From Adiantum capillus-veneris (Eukaryota; Streptophyta; Polypodiopsida; Polypodiales; Pteridaceae), in NCBI GenBank assembly GCA_014529385.2, contig CM043950.1:76363435-76427434 (forward strand): 64,000 bases of DNA, written 5' to 3'. Position 1 is the stretch's first letter. Every line of letters starts with the position of its first letter. The notes under the pieces are model-generated. The model did no database searches, was not told the DNA's origin, and saw only the letters and a program-made list of their open reading frames with translations. Positions 10,025-20,453 of this stretch are shown here, in pieces. Both the position numbers and the translations under genes were made by a program.

Positions 10025-10495
10025 CTACATCCTCTGTCTAAGAATCCTCATGCACAAATACATAACAAGGAGGGCTCTGAGTGTTAGCAACCAAATGCAC
10101 CACAATGTGCCTATAAAGCAATCTATTGCATCCGGAGGCATCACGTTGGACTTGGCCAGAGGCCAAAGTGTCTGTACTAGATCCGTCACTCGTAAGTCCC
10201 CTGTGTGGTGTGAGAACTCAGTCACTTGAGTCTGGACCCAATCAAAAACTGTGTGCTAGGTCCACTCTGTGAGATCCCTACGGCACAATGGGAAAGAAAA
10301 ACCCACCACTGTGTCCAAAGCCTCAATGCCTCTAGCTGCAAGAAAGAGGACATGGACTCGAAAGCAAGCCTCCTCCAAGTCAGAAGAAGAATCACCCAAA
10401 AATCGAGTGAAACTGTAGTCGAACGAGTCCTCGCGTCTGTGAATGTCAAAGCTAGTCAAGCCTCTAGGGGTTGCTGCAAAAGGAGAAGTCTGCAC
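10025..10495 (-). pseudogene. LINE-B copy 1: conserved domain X of unknown function
   Basis: This lies between the proline-rich end of ORF1 and the endonuclease. The minus strand reads TSPFAATPRGLTSFDIHR, FTRFLGDSSSDLEEACFRV, HVLFLAARGIEALD, VGFSFPLC, then after a stop near 10256 FSHHTGDLRVTDLVQTLWPLA. The same blocks occur at the same place in copy 2 (16939-17388) and copy 3 (about 28750-29270). I do not recognise it as a known LINE domain. Conservation of aromatic and acidic positions across three copies suggests it was once translated as part of a polyprotein. It could be a divergent RNA-binding or capsid-like module, but that is speculation. Confidence 0.6.
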
Positions 10496-11755
10496 CAAAA
10501 AAGGCGGCCTCAAGTGGGGCTGTCCCTCTCGAGCAACACGGCTTGTAGCGAAAGCACTACCAAGAGATCGCCTCGTAGCAGACGCATGTCCAGTCCCCTG
10601 CGTCTGAGGAGTGGTGGAGGGATCGGGTGATGAGGTTGTGGGCCCCACCGGGGAGAGAGGAGGGACGGGAGGCGAAGGTGGAGGTGGGGGAGGGGGAGGA
10701 GGGGGAGCGGCAACATTCCAGGGAGGAGGGGGTGGAGGAGGAGGAATTGAAGTGGACGGGGCCTCCTCACGCGGGTCTTGTTGAAGGGGGTCAAAACAGG
10801 TTCCGACTACGGTTTCCAATCGGAACCCAGTGCTGCTAAGTTGCAGCATGTCGGCCACCAGGGGGAGCAGTGGGGCGGGTCCGCCTCTGTCGACGACGGC
10901 CAAGCACCTGCTGCCAACCATCAGCTGTGTGATCGCTGGTCTTAGTTGAGGTACCAGCGTGTGCGTCCTATGTGTCTGGCTGCTGGGCTTGCTCGGCCTT
11001 GGGAGGCTGCGCATGAGCTGTGGGTCGAGGTCTCCTGCGAGGAGAGGCCTTTCCCAAATGGCCCATCTGTCTGCAAATGAAGCAGTGATTCAAGAGGCCC
11101 GAATACTCCACGCTTCGACGGAACCAACCCCCACTCACCCAAGGTAGTAGGATGACCTTCGGGAGAGTGTGGGTGTCCCGAATCAAAACACGTACTAAAG
11201 GGATCCCGGCCGCCTTGGCAGCTACAGAGGCTGCAGTGCGAGGTGTCTCCAAGACAGTCCCAATCTCTGAGCCTATCTTGGACAAGCCTCCTCAAACCAA
11301 GAATGCAGACGGAGATGAGTAGGTCTCCCTCCTCTACGAGAACATCTGTAGCTGGATCAAACCATGCCTCCACTATCGAAAGTGGGCTCCAACTGCTCGG
11401 ATCGCCAAGGGGCTCATCGCGATGACCTTGGACACCATCTCGGAAGTCTCGAAGTCTATCTGATAGTAGCCGCATCCGAGGAACTGTACATCCAAGATCT
11501 TGCAAGAAGTCGGGCCTGGAGAAGATCATGCAGCTCCCCTCTGTTGGGTTTGGTGCCGAGAATCTTGCAGATGACGGAAGTCACCTGAAGGCGTTCCACC
11601 TTTGCGGCTAGGCTCTCTTGCTCTGTCGGTGTGAGAGCAAGTCGAATGGTGGGCTCAGCGGGGTCGAGCGAGGGAACTTCATCGGAGTCCTCTGGCGGAG
11701 CTTGAACCTCCATCTGTTTCTGTTGCTGTGAAGAAAGGGCGAAGTAGCATCGCAC
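10496..11755 (-). pseudogene. LINE-B copy 1: ORF1 (DUF4283-like, zinc knuckle, proline-rich)
   Basis: Nucleic-acid-binding ORF1 protein. From the right (N-terminus): QPAPPEDSDE-like acidic start at about 11680-11755, TPTEQESLAAKVERLQ, ILGTKPNRGELHDLLQARL, then DVLVEEGDLLISV and a segment on isoleucine-glycine-rich KIGSEIGTVLETP, which together match the plant DUF4283 plan. Next comes a zinc knuckle CFICRQMGHLGKAS (about 11050-11095), in which the last Cys of CX2CX3GHX4C is Ser. Then follow runs of 8 and 12 prolines near 10680-10745. Frames change several times. The intact knuckle is seen in copy 2. The ORF1 binds LINE RNA in relatives. Confidence 0.75.
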
Positions 11756-11957
11756 GAAGGCCTCCTACTGGACCGAGCACGTTGAAAGTGTTGTCGAGAC
11801 CAGTCAAGCAGGACTGGAAGTGGGCGAGGAGGTGGACAAGGTGCAACGGGCAGGGCAGGCGGGCACTGAACAGGTAGGGGGTGAGGATGGGAGATAGGGG
11901 GAGAGCGCGATGGCGAGCAAGGAGGTGGGAGGGATGAACAGCAGCAACGAGCCCTTG
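11756..11957 (-). other. LINE-B copy 1: 5' untranslated region
   Basis: GC-rich, C-rich on the minus strand. Its outer edge, AACAGCAGCAAC (about 11938-11949), matches the outer edge of copy 2 near 24402-24413, so both copies appear to keep the 5' terminus. Immediately to the right is gypsy-2 gag. Confidence 0.5.
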
Positions 11958-11959
11958 TA

Positions 11960-12380
11960 CAGTTGTTTCAATTTGTTCTTTAAACGAGACCTTAAATAAA
12001 GAGGTTGGCAAAAAAGAGTTCCAAAATCTCTCGCAATAAGCATCCAAAGAATCTCCCTTGGTCATCCGAAGATGATTCCAAGCAATTCGTATATCTCTTT
12101 CATACTCTCGAGTCAGCCAAGAAGAAATAAAGAGCCTTTTGAATTTCAACCATTTAACTGGAGCTTCCTTTCTCAGAAGAAGAGTGGACCACCATGTTCG
12201 AGCATTTTCCCTTGAAGAAAGAAGTAGCCCTCCGAATCTTGGAGTGCTGAGTAATTCCCTCCAGAGAAAGCTATGTCAAATTGTTGAATGAAGGCTAAAG
12301 CCCTCGGAGCATCTCGGAACCCAGAAAAGGATTCAAACTTAAACGACTGTCCACCATCTTTGAGTTCTTTCACTTTCTTG
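11960..12380 (-). pseudogene. Gypsy-2 gag fragment (gypsy A family)
   Basis: Minus-strand gag core related to gypsy A: KELKDGGQSFKFESFSGFRD, ALAFIQQFDIAFSGGNYSAL (12173-12373), then FKRLFISSWLTREYERDIRI, AWNHLRMTKGDSLDAYCERF and SFLPTSLFKVSFKEQIE (to about 11965). The match stops abruptly where the LINE-B copy 1 5' end begins, so everything downstream of mid-gag is missing here. One frameshift occurs near 12160. Most residues agree with gypsy A, so this is the same family in the opposite orientation. Confidence 0.85.
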
Positions 12381-12880
12381 CTTTTATCTTCGAGAAATTC
12401 CTATTGGTTGGCTTTGTAAAAATGCTTCTTTTCAAGAGTGCTTGTTCATGTCTTTCTGCGAGTACAAGTTCCGCTTTTCTGTACTCGTGTCTTTTCGGCT
12501 TTCCTCCCTACCTGAGAGGAGAAGCAATGGCCACACGCCATCTTGAGTAAATCTTATCAATCGGGTAATCCTTCAGGTGTTTTGCCAATCTTGGGTCCCC
12601 GAAATACTTAACCAATCTGTTCACACATATGCCAATCTGCAGTTGACATTTGTACTCCTTTCAAGAAAACTCGTTCGAATTTTTTTTTGCCCAAATCTTC
12701 ATTCTTTTCTTCAGTTCTCGCGCCGAATTTTTAATTTTTCTTTGAAGATGGGAGCACGCTCGATGCGCGATGTATGAAAGGTGGGAATGGCTAATAAGTC
12801 CGAGATTTGGGCAAGAAGATTCTTTCACAAGAGCTATGTACGCTACAAAAAGGATTGCATCCTCCATACAAGAATCTTTA
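12381..12880 (-). other. Gypsy-2 5' leader and gag N-terminal remnant
   Basis: Noncoding or heavily decayed region between the primer site and the gag core. It is collinear with 25550-26118 of gypsy-3 (for example a shared TTTTCAAGAGTGCTTGTTCA block). A short FLEDKSKKV match to gypsy A gag is seen near 12365-12395. Confidence 0.6.
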
Positions 12881-12895
12881 TGCACTCTGATACCA
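12881..12895 (-). other. Primer binding site of gypsy-2
   Basis: Minus strand TGGTATCAGAGTGCA, one base from the end of the adjacent LTR (TGTAACAAAC on the plus strand from 12897). It matches the initiator tRNA-Met primer used by this family. Confidence 0.85.
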
Positions 12896-12896
12896 C

Positions 12897-13080
12897 TGTA
12901 ACAAACTTAGACACCCCAAGTCAAGATTCTACCGCGACACAGCAGAGATTCACTTCAAACTTATTCACAATTCACAATAAAGTCGACACGGCCCAGTGTA
13001 GTTTTGTGCAAAGAGGTATTGGCCCCTAAGACCGGCGCCCCTTTCCGTGTTTCTTTTTATATTAATCTGTGTGTTAAGTC
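12897..13080 (-). repeat. Truncated 5' LTR of gypsy-2
   Basis: 184 bp collinear with the last part of the gypsy A LTR (R/U5), including the GGCGCC block near 13035-13040. The U3 promoter half is missing; at about 13081 the sequence turns into LINE-B copy 2. It is therefore a truncated LTR. Confidence 0.85.
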
Positions 13081-13082
13081 TC

Positions 13083-14490
13083 TAGCCAAAGATCCCGAAC
13101 AGTCTCTGCTGGTGGTATAGAGCGAGCCTCGAAGATGCGGAAACAACGGGCCCGCCAGATGAACCAAAGTGTTAGGTTGCTGATGAGCTCCCAACAATCC
13201 TCTCTCTCACTGCACCACTCCTATGGAGTAAGCTCTATAGGCAGGCTGGAGTGTAGGTCGACCCCCTTGCATCACTAGCATCCTATTGGTGGAGGATAGC
13301 TCAAACTCAAGTGCTGGGCACATGAGAGTGGATCAAGCAGCTGTCCCCCAAGTGTACTGCCGAGCTGTGGAAAGAGCTGGCATCAACCCAAGAACACGAA
13401 GCCACACCTCCTGTGCCAAAGGACAATCCCAAAGACAATGACGCTAACTCTTCACAAGATGGTCACAAGCTGCACATGCTGCTGAGAGACCACTATGTAC
13501 AAGCCAGCTCCCAACTATTGTAGCTCGGTGTGCAACCGGCCACTGGAACAAAGTGACTCGCCTCGGTTGTCTAGAGTTCCACAACCTCTCCCAAAAAGCT
13601 ACTAAGAACTCAGCTATGAGACCTCCTCCTGCCAATGAGGTGTTGCAGCAGGACGAGCCTCTCTGCGTTGCCAGTATGTGACGTCCCAATCGAGCAGTGT
13701 ACTGAAAGAAAGAGACACCTGGATGGTCTGCTGAGGAGAAAGGGTCCCTCCAAAGCCACTCTCCAGGATCCCACTGTACTCGTATCAGTGAACAACTCTC
13801 CCAAGCTCATAGTCTCCAGTGGCCAATCTCAAGAGATGCTAGGTCGGAATCTATGACACAAGTCCTCCTACAAATGCCCACCACTCGGATCCTCTGAAAA
13901 GAGCACTCTACCACCTGTGGGGCCTCTACTGCAACTTCGTGTAAGCATCCCTCACCCTGTAACTCGAAAAACAGGGAGGGTATAATCTCTGAGCAAGCCC
14001 AAACTGAGATGAGAACCTCCAATCGCGTGAAGGCGAGGCCCGACTACAACCAAGTGTCCGCTAACCATGGCGCTTCAAACAAGGGGCTATCTCAGGTGCT
14101 CCTCCGTGCAAGTAGGCTGACGCTGCTCCAGGCCTCTCCGCAGTTGCTTCCAAGATTAAAGCAGACTCACAGCGAAGCGGTCCTCCAGTTTGCTGCTCAA
14201 GCCAACTCTGCGCATCTCTGTGAAAATCCATCTAGTCGAGGGTCGCCAGGGGCCTCGAGCCTGAGGCACCCTAGCACTAAGCCGCTGAAGTAAGAAGTCC
14301 TGCTACGGCTCCTCTTCTGGAAGAATTTCTCTGACGATAAACTTCCCAAGAAGGGCTCTGCTTTGTTGTGCTGGGTCTATGATCCCCAATCCTCCCTAAG
14401 AACAACAAAGAATGATGACCTGCCATGCCACTTTGGCCCGGGCTATCTGAGTGTCACGCCCTGACCCAAGGAAGTTCCTGATCAGCCTCT
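13083..14490 (-). pseudogene. LINE-B copy 2: C-terminal region with zf-RVT-like domain
   Basis: The 3' part of the LINE ORF2, missing from copies 1 and 3. The minus strand at 13444-13600 reads ERLWNSRQPRRVTLFQWPVA and HRATIVGSWLVHSGLSAACAAC, the layout of the zinc-binding RT-associated (zf-RVT) domain: LW-x-S-x-x-P-x-R-V near the start and CxxC at the end. The region to the right (to 14490) is the decayed segment between the RT thumb and this domain. No poly(A) tail or A-rich 3' end is present at 13083, so the copy is probably 3'-truncated against the gypsy-2 LTR. Confidence 0.65.
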
Positions 14491-14494
14491 CTAC

Positions 14495-15535
14495 CTAGCT
14501 GATACAAGAACTCGAAAAGATCCAACGAGAAGTGATGTACCACATAGTAGCCAACAACACCTGGTTGGCCACTACAACTCTACCTACTAATGAAAGTCGT
14601 GCTAAGCTCCAATGTAACAAGTTCCTCCTGATGGACAGGAGGGGAGCAATCTGCTGCTCGGAGACAAGTCCAAACCAACCTAACAGGCCAAGTACCGAAC
14701 TGCAATCACTGGGGGAATCCCTCGGGGTCTGTACAGAGCTGACACACCTCTGATCCAAGCATCTGAGAAGCCCATCCTACGTAGAGTGCCCTCCAAAAAG
14801 TCCCAATCAAATCTGCCGTAGGCCTTCTCAAAATCGAGAAGAAGTATCACCGTATCCTCACCACGGAGCCGTGCTAGGAAAGAAGCCTCCCAAAAAGTAA
14901 AGATGTTGTCAAGGATACTACGCTCCTTGACAAAACCTGTTTGTGTCCCATGTATAATGCTCTCTAGAAGTGGCTGAATCCTCAAACTCAGAGCCTTGCC
15001 AAGAATTTTGTAGGTTGAGTTGAGGATGGTGATGGGACGCCACTATCAAATCTCATCCAAGGAGCTACCCTCCTTGCGGATGAGGTAAACCAGGCTCTCA
15101 CTCATGTTGTTAGGCATCTCTCCTGTGTGCAGGATGAATTGAAAAGCACTGCAGAGATCTGAGCAAAGCAAGTCCCAGTACTCCAAGAAAAAGCTGGGAG
15201 TCAAGCCATCCTCACCTGGATAGCTACCACGGGTGAGTGCTCTAAGAGCCGTGTGTAGCTTCTCTACCTTAAGAGGTAGCTCAAGCCTGTGGCGCATCTC
15301 CTCAGTCACAAGACAAGGCATCTCTGCCCACACCTACTCTCTGTATGCATCCTGACGCTTTGACTGAGGCTCTGCAGACAATAGATCACGGTAGAAGTCA
15401 GTAGCAACTGCACGCATGCCCTCTGGCTCTAAAGCAGCTGACCCGTCGTGCCTCCTCAACTGGCTGACCTTGGCATGCGTATGCTGAGGTTCCACTGCCT
15501 CAAAGAAAGCGTTTGTCACTCTGTCACCCACCTAG
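14495..15535 (-). pseudogene. LINE-B copy 2: reverse transcriptase with internal deletion
   Basis: The minus strand shows, right to left, VTNAFFEAVEPQHTHAKVSQ linker, LRALTRGSYPGEDGLTPSFF, LCSAFQFILHTGEMP, LVYLIRKEGSSLDEI (15046-15333), then IIHGTQTGFVKERSILDNIF and motif A LLLDFEKAYGRFDWDFLEG (14680-14985). After ALYR the sequence jumps to a post-RT segment, HWSLARLSLVGRVVVANQVL (14495-14640). Motifs B and C are therefore deleted, removing the second catalytic Asp pair. This copy supplies the uninterrupted version of the gypsy A target at about 14972-14985. Confidence 0.82.
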
Positions 15536-15599
15536 GTCCACTAGGATGCATGTCGATGGAAAGCAAACTCATGGCGCCTCTCCTCTGTGCTCATAAGCT

Positions 15600-16770
15600 C
15601 CTGGCGATCTTGTTGTAACTGATCCTCCAACCAAGGACTGTCTGGATGCTGCTCCTGCATCCTCTACAAGAAAGCAACGCCCCGTCGGAGACGCTGTTGC
15701 TCCTCTCTCGTTGCAGCCAGGCGAGCCGAAGACTCCCGAAGAAAGAATCGACTAAGCTGAGCAAGTCCCGAGGCCACTCTGTCAGCAGGAGAATCGTGCA
15801 TGTCTAAGCTCTCTATCCAAAGAGCCTCCACTCGCTCTCTGAGCGCAAAGTCCAGCAAGACCCTCTCAAGGATGCGTAGCATCGTGCTCCCCCTCCTCTG
15901 CCTATCAATCACTGTGAGGATCACTGCTGCATGGTCCAAAAAGTTAGTCCCTGCCAGAATGCCAACTGTCCCACCCAAGTCACAGAAGCGATCTATCCGA
16001 GACAGATTCACGCCTTCCACTCTGCGGTCCGAATGAGATGAGAGCAGGCTGTCTTGGGGCCTCACAAAGCTAGAATGCTGCTTTGTGATCACTAGTGCTG
16101 AAGCGATCTATCCGAGACAGATTCACGCCTTCCACTCTGCGGTCCGAATGAGATGAGAGCAGGTTGTCTTGGGGCCTCACAAAGCTAGAATGCTGTCACA
16201 CATATGAAACCCACAGTCATACAAAACCTCTCCCAAGCTGCCAGCTCAACTGCATGCACAGTAGTATGCCTACCACCAATCTTGTCAGAGGGGTCCTCCA
16301 GCATGTTGAAGTCACCCCCTATGCACCATTGCTCTACCTGCAGCAGAGACTCAACAATCTGAGACCAATACTCTGCACGTGCACTCGCAACATTGGGCGC
16401 GTAGATGTTCAAGAAGCCCACGAGGCAACCCTGAACCTGCATAGTGATCCACTGAGCCCTGCCTGGTACAATAATCCCTCTGCCCACAATGGTGTGCTGC
16501 AAAGAATCCGCAATAGTCATACATAACCCGTCCTGGATGCCTCCAGGTCCAAATGCAGCTGACCAAAAAGTCTCATATCGTCCAAGCAAAAGCTCACCAC
16601 AACGTCTAATGCGGCTCTCACACAGATGATGCTTCTGTAGCATAAGAAGGTCAATCTCTCCTCCCACAAGGCATCTCTGAAGCTCCTGACACAGTCGGCA
16701 CCTCAGACATTGAAACTAGGGCCCACCTAATCCCTGTACGTTCCATGAGACAATCCTCATGGGGAGCGAG
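15600..16770 (-). pseudogene. LINE-B copy 2: APE-type endonuclease
   Basis: Best-preserved endonuclease in the window. The minus strand 16185-16667 is open: EIDLLMLQKHHLCESRIRR, RYETFWSAAFGPGGIQDG, CLVGFLNIYAPNVASARAEY, QWCIGGDFNMLEDPSDKIGG. The conserved catalytic Glu of LQE is Lys here (LQK). Copy 3 retains LQEHHL. After a tandem duplication at about 15985-16190 the C-terminal part continues in 15664-16092: EGVNLSRIDRFCDLGG, NFLDHAAVILTV (S-D-H changed to L-D-H), then linker helices. The loss of Glu and Ser at conserved positions would disable cleavage even without the duplication. Confidence 0.85.
15985..16192. repeat. 115-bp tandem duplication inside LINE-B copy 2 endonuclease
   Basis: The block starting GAAGCGATCTATCCGAGACA occurs at 15985 and again at 16100 and runs to about 16080 and 16190, with about one mismatch. 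The first unit lacks the short TGGTCACTAGTG-like piece that copy 1 has upstream. The period is not a multiple of three, so it breaks the frame. Confidence 0.9.
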
Positions 16771-16938
16771 AGAACTGATGCTGCCGCAGCAGCTAATCGT
16801 GCTATTTTCGAGGCAGGCTTGGATAGGGAGTAATCCGCATCCGAGAATCCTCGAGATAGGCGTGACTACAAAGAGTGTCAAGCTTAAGCCCAAGTAGACG
16901 GAGCCGTGCGTAAAGCAACCTCCTCTGCCCAGGAGTCC

Positions 16939-17388
16939 TCATGTATGTGTACACTGTACATAGCATGGCGGGCGTCGCGTGTCAGCAAAGAAGTGAACCA
17001 CAATGTGTCTACATTTTGCTGTGTCTGGTGGTGTCACAGAAAACTTGGCCAATGGCCAAAGAGTCTGAAGCAAGTCTGTAACCCCTAGGTCTCCCATGTG
17101 ATGAGAGAACTCTAGGGCATGTGTCTGCAGCCACTCCAACACTGATTCTATAGTCCACTCAGCCTGGTCTTTGCCGCATAGGGAAAAAGAGAAGCCAACC
17201 GCTAAGTCCAAGGCCTCTATCCCCCTAGCTGCAAGGAACAGTACATGAACTCTGAAGCAGGCTGCCTCAAGGTCTGGTGAGGGGTCGCCGAGAAACCGTG
17301 TAAAGTCGTAGGCAAAGAAATCCCAATGACGACGAATGTCGAAACTCGTCAGACCACGAGGAACTGTTGCAAAGGGAGAAGTCTGCAC
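16939..17388 (-). pseudogene. LINE-B copy 2: conserved domain X
   Basis: The open 150-residue version of the unknown domain between ORF1 and endonuclease. Key blocks: TSPFATVPRGLTSFDIRR, FTRFLGDPSPDLEAACFRV, HVLFLAARGIEALDLAVGFS, WTIESVLEWLQTHALEFSHH, GVTDLLQTLWPLAKFSVTPP and KCRHIVVHFFADTRRPPCYV. No metal-binding or nucleotide-binding signature stands out, although there is a scattered Cys/His pair near the end. Because this frame is unbroken and runs past the copies' shared blocks, it defines the domain best. I do not recognise the family. Confidence 0.65.
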
Positions 17389-18122
17389 CAGAAGAGGGGG
17401 TCACAACAAGAAAGGCTGTCCCTCTCTCGCCAAGCGACTCATGGCAAAGGCGCTGCCAAGAGATCTCCTAGCAGTCGAGGAAGGCCCTGTCCCCTGGGAC
17501 GGCTGCGAGACTGGAGTGGGAGGAGGTGATGAAGCAAGGGGAGAAGGGGGAGAGGGGGGGCGTGGGGGATCGGCAAAGGTAGGAGGGTGAGATGGAGAGG
17601 CAGAGAGAGAAGGGGGGGGGGGGGGGGGGCTGAAGATGGGGACTCGAGGGAAGGAGGGGCTGTCGAGGGTGAGGTTGAGGTGGAGGCTGGAGCAGGGACC
17701 TTGTCCTGCTGAAGAGGGTCGGATCGGTTTCCCATGGGAACCCAGAGTTGCTGGGCAAGAGCCTCAGGACCACTCAGAGTGCCAGGTTGGCGCAGTGGCC
17801 CCTGTCAACGTCGACCACGAACCTGTTGCCAGTCCTTCGCTCGAGCCCCAGGCTCGGGGGGTGGCTCTGCCTGCGTACTCTGTGACTCTGCCTGCTGCTG
17901 CTGGCCAGCCCTTAAGGGTTGGGGCTTCGGCCTGTGGTGTAGGTCGGGGTCTCCTCCGTGGACATGCCTTCACAAGATGGCCCATCTGTTGACAAATGAA
18001 ACACTGATTCGGGAGGCCCAAATACTCCACGCTCTGTCGGAACCAACCCCCTTACCCGAGGAAGTAGGATGACCTTCGGGAGAGTGTGGGTGTCCCTAAC
18101 CAGAACACGTACTGAGGGAATG
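17389..18122 (-). pseudogene. LINE-B copy 2: ORF1, C-terminal part
   Basis: ORF1 segment left of copia-1. The minus strand 17764-18030 gives YLGLPNQCFICQQMGHLVKA followed by CPRRRPRPTP: a full CX2CX3GHX4C knuckle preceded by the Y-x-x-L-P typical of plant DUF4283 proteins. Downstream is proline-rich sequence (17468-17735) with an interrupting G/C run at about 17612-17629. The rest of ORF1 lies on the far side of the copia insertion (23390-24005). The knuckle would bind LINE RNA. Confidence 0.75.
18118..18122. repeat. Target-site duplication, left of copia-1
   Basis: GAATG, repeated exactly at 23390-23394 on the other side of copia-1. LINE-B copy 1 has the uninterrupted site near 11195-11215 (AAGGGATCCCGGCC versus GAGGGAATGCCGGCC). 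Confidence 0.95.
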
Positions 18123-18343
18123 TGTTACCATATACATGTGATAGTGATGTGTGTGAACACACTAGGACCGCCCGGGCATTTTTTCCCTCTGTAGGAGGCT
18201 TTTTCCCCCAAGAATTGTATATACGCCCATCACTCTAGGGCTATCTATCTTTCCATTGCACACTAAGTAACGCACTCTCTATTGTGTGCCTGGAGCTTCC
18301 TTCTCCAAGCTGTGTGCATTTCTCTGCAACCCTAGCTTCAACA
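18123..18343 (+). repeat. 5' LTR of copia-1
   Basis: 221 bp, TGTTACCATATACATGTG to CTTCAACA. A TATA-like GTATATACGC lies at about 18219-18228. The 3' LTR (23163-23389) has an extra CTTCGT-type hexamer. Confidence 0.95.
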
Positions 18344-18345
18344 AT

Positions 18346-18357
18346 TGGTATCAGAGC
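18346..18357 (+). other. Primer binding site of copia-1
   Basis: TGGTATCAGAGC, two bases after the LTR end, complementary to the 3' end of initiator tRNA-Met. Confidence 0.93.
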
Positions 18358-18705
18358 AGGTTGTGTCCTCTCGGGCTTAGTCGCCAGCTGCTCCAGCACA
18401 CGCCTGCTCACTTTCTCCGATTTCAGTGAGCTTTGGCAAGCGTTCGCAGGTCGACAAAAATTTCAGGAAAGCTCGTAGAGCGGAATCTGCACAAATTTCT
18501 GATTCGGGCTCATTTCGGCCTCCGTTTCCACTATAGGCAAGTCTGCACAGGCAATTTCGTCATTTTCTGCAGAATTTCTATCATTGCCGTTTTCTGCATT
18601 ACAGGTGCCTTACAGTTTTCTATGGTTTGTGCTATATAGCACGTGTTGTTCCCGCTCCGTTTCTCCTATTTTCAAGCAGTTTTCACATCAGGTGCAGCAT
18701 TTACC

Positions 18706-20453
18706 ATGGCTGACAACAACACAGATGTCTTCAAGATGTTTGCTACTGAGGACAGGTTAGATGGGGACAATTACCCTATGTGGCCTTATATGATGCAACA
18801 CGTTCTTGTGTCAAAGGGCGTCTGGAATATTATGCAGGGCATTGATGTACGTCTTGGTTCTGAGGATGTAGGCGATGTTGAGGATTTGCTGCTAGGATTG
18901 CTGCTATTAGAGTTGTTTTGCCTACGGCAGAACAAGCTCATTGGGAGGGAAAGGATGCGCAGGCTCATGCATTGATTGCGTTGTCTGTGAAGCGCACCAT
19001 TGTTCCTCACATCCATTCAGCAAAATCTGCAAAACAGGCTTGGGATATTTTGGCTGGTCTTTATGCAAGTCGCAATGAGGCTAAAGTTGCTTTGCTGCGT
19101 AAAGAGCTAGAGTCGAAGATTATGCATGAGGAAGATGATATGGACACTATCAATGAGCAACTTATTTCTGCAGGTGAAGTCATTTCAGATAGTTCCCTTG
19201 TGCAGACTATTCTTGATGCCTTACCAGATTCTTACAAGACTTTTGCTAGTACCTGGAGACTGATGACCCAAGGAAATCCTAAAGTTATCAAGTTTGATGC
19301 ATTATGCACATTGCTGTTGCAAGAGTCACTTTCCATAAAAAACAGAATTAGGCAACGTGCAGTTGAACAGGCTTTTATTGCTTCTCAAAGAAAGGGTGGT
19401 AACAACAATGCGGCCAGTTCTTATGGTTCTGCTGCGAGTGGCAAAACTTCTGTTCCTAATGCTCCTGCTGGCAGCAATTCATCAGAAAATTCTGGTGATA
19501 AGGGCAAAAAGAAGATGCGTTGCCATTATTGTAAAGCTAATGATCACTTGATCAAGTCGTGTCCTAAGTTGAAGGCCAAAGAGGCTAAGAAGAAAGAGGG
19601 TGGTTCCACAGCAAATGCTGGTTCCACTACAAATGCAGCCATTGTTGAGTCTTCTGTGAAAGGACACTGTGTTGCTGATGTTGATGCAGAATGGGCTTTT
19701 AGCGCAGAGTGCACTTACAATCCTGTTGTCCATGATGCATGCTTGTCAGTTGCTGCAGATTCACATGTGTGGTATTTCGACAGTGGTGCTACAAAGCACA
19801 TTACGTCACATCGTGAATTGTTTACCTCTCTCGAGTCTCTCCCTCATGGGAATTCAGTCACTTGTGCCAACTATGCCTCTTATCCGGTTCAGGGAGTTGG
19901 AAAGATTGTGCTTACTGCTGCAAATGGCAATTCCTTCACACTTGTTGATGCACTCTATGTACCTCGAATCAAGAAGAATCTCTTGTCTGTATCCGCACTA
20001 GCTAGACTTGGACTTGTAGTCAAATTTGTGGATGATAGATGTACAATTCATGATCTCAGTTTTGGTGATGAAATTGTTGCATCTGGCCTTCTGTGCCGTG
20101 GGCTGTGTAAGCTCACTTTGTATGACAAGTGTGGACAAAATTTTGCAAATGCTATTGCAGATTCAAGGGCTATTTCAGATGCAAAACTTTGGCATGCACG
20201 TTTTGGTCATCTGAATTTTGTTAGTTTACGGCGTTTGCAGAAATCTGATATGGTTGCTTCTATGCCGCCTCTTGAAGCACCTGTCAAACATGTTTGTGAA
20301 GGCTGTATTTTGGGTAAGATACAGCGTTCTAAGTTTCCAAAGGATGGTTCAGTTTGGGCCACATGCAGGTTGCAGCTTATGCATAGTGATGTTTGTGGAC
20401 CCATGCAAACTCCGTCCTTAGGGCAATTACCTTTACTTCCTGACTTTCATTGA
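18706..20453 (+). pseudogene. Copia-1 gag, protease and integrase N-terminus
   Basis: The start is the ATG at 18706 in ACCATGG context (MADNNTDVFKMFATEDRLDG). The gag (UBN2-type) continues after a frameshift near 18890 with LPTAEQAHWEGKDAQAHALI, LAGLYASRNEAKVALLRKEL and ILDALPDSYKTF. A CCHC knuckle, CHYCKANDHLIKSC, lies at about 19521-19563. The protease active site is WYFDSGATKHIT (Asp codon 19779). Next comes the pre-integrase zinc module LWHARFGHLN ... CEGCILGK (about 20190-20320) and the first integrase Asp in LMHSDVCGPM. The frame ends at 20453 because about one G is missing near 20420. Length and order are normal for copia. Confidence 0.93.

Noticed and set aside
10510-11014. Proline-rich frames as separate host proteins
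   Set aside because: They are the ORF1 linker of LINE-B in three frames; only one frame is continuous with the knuckle.
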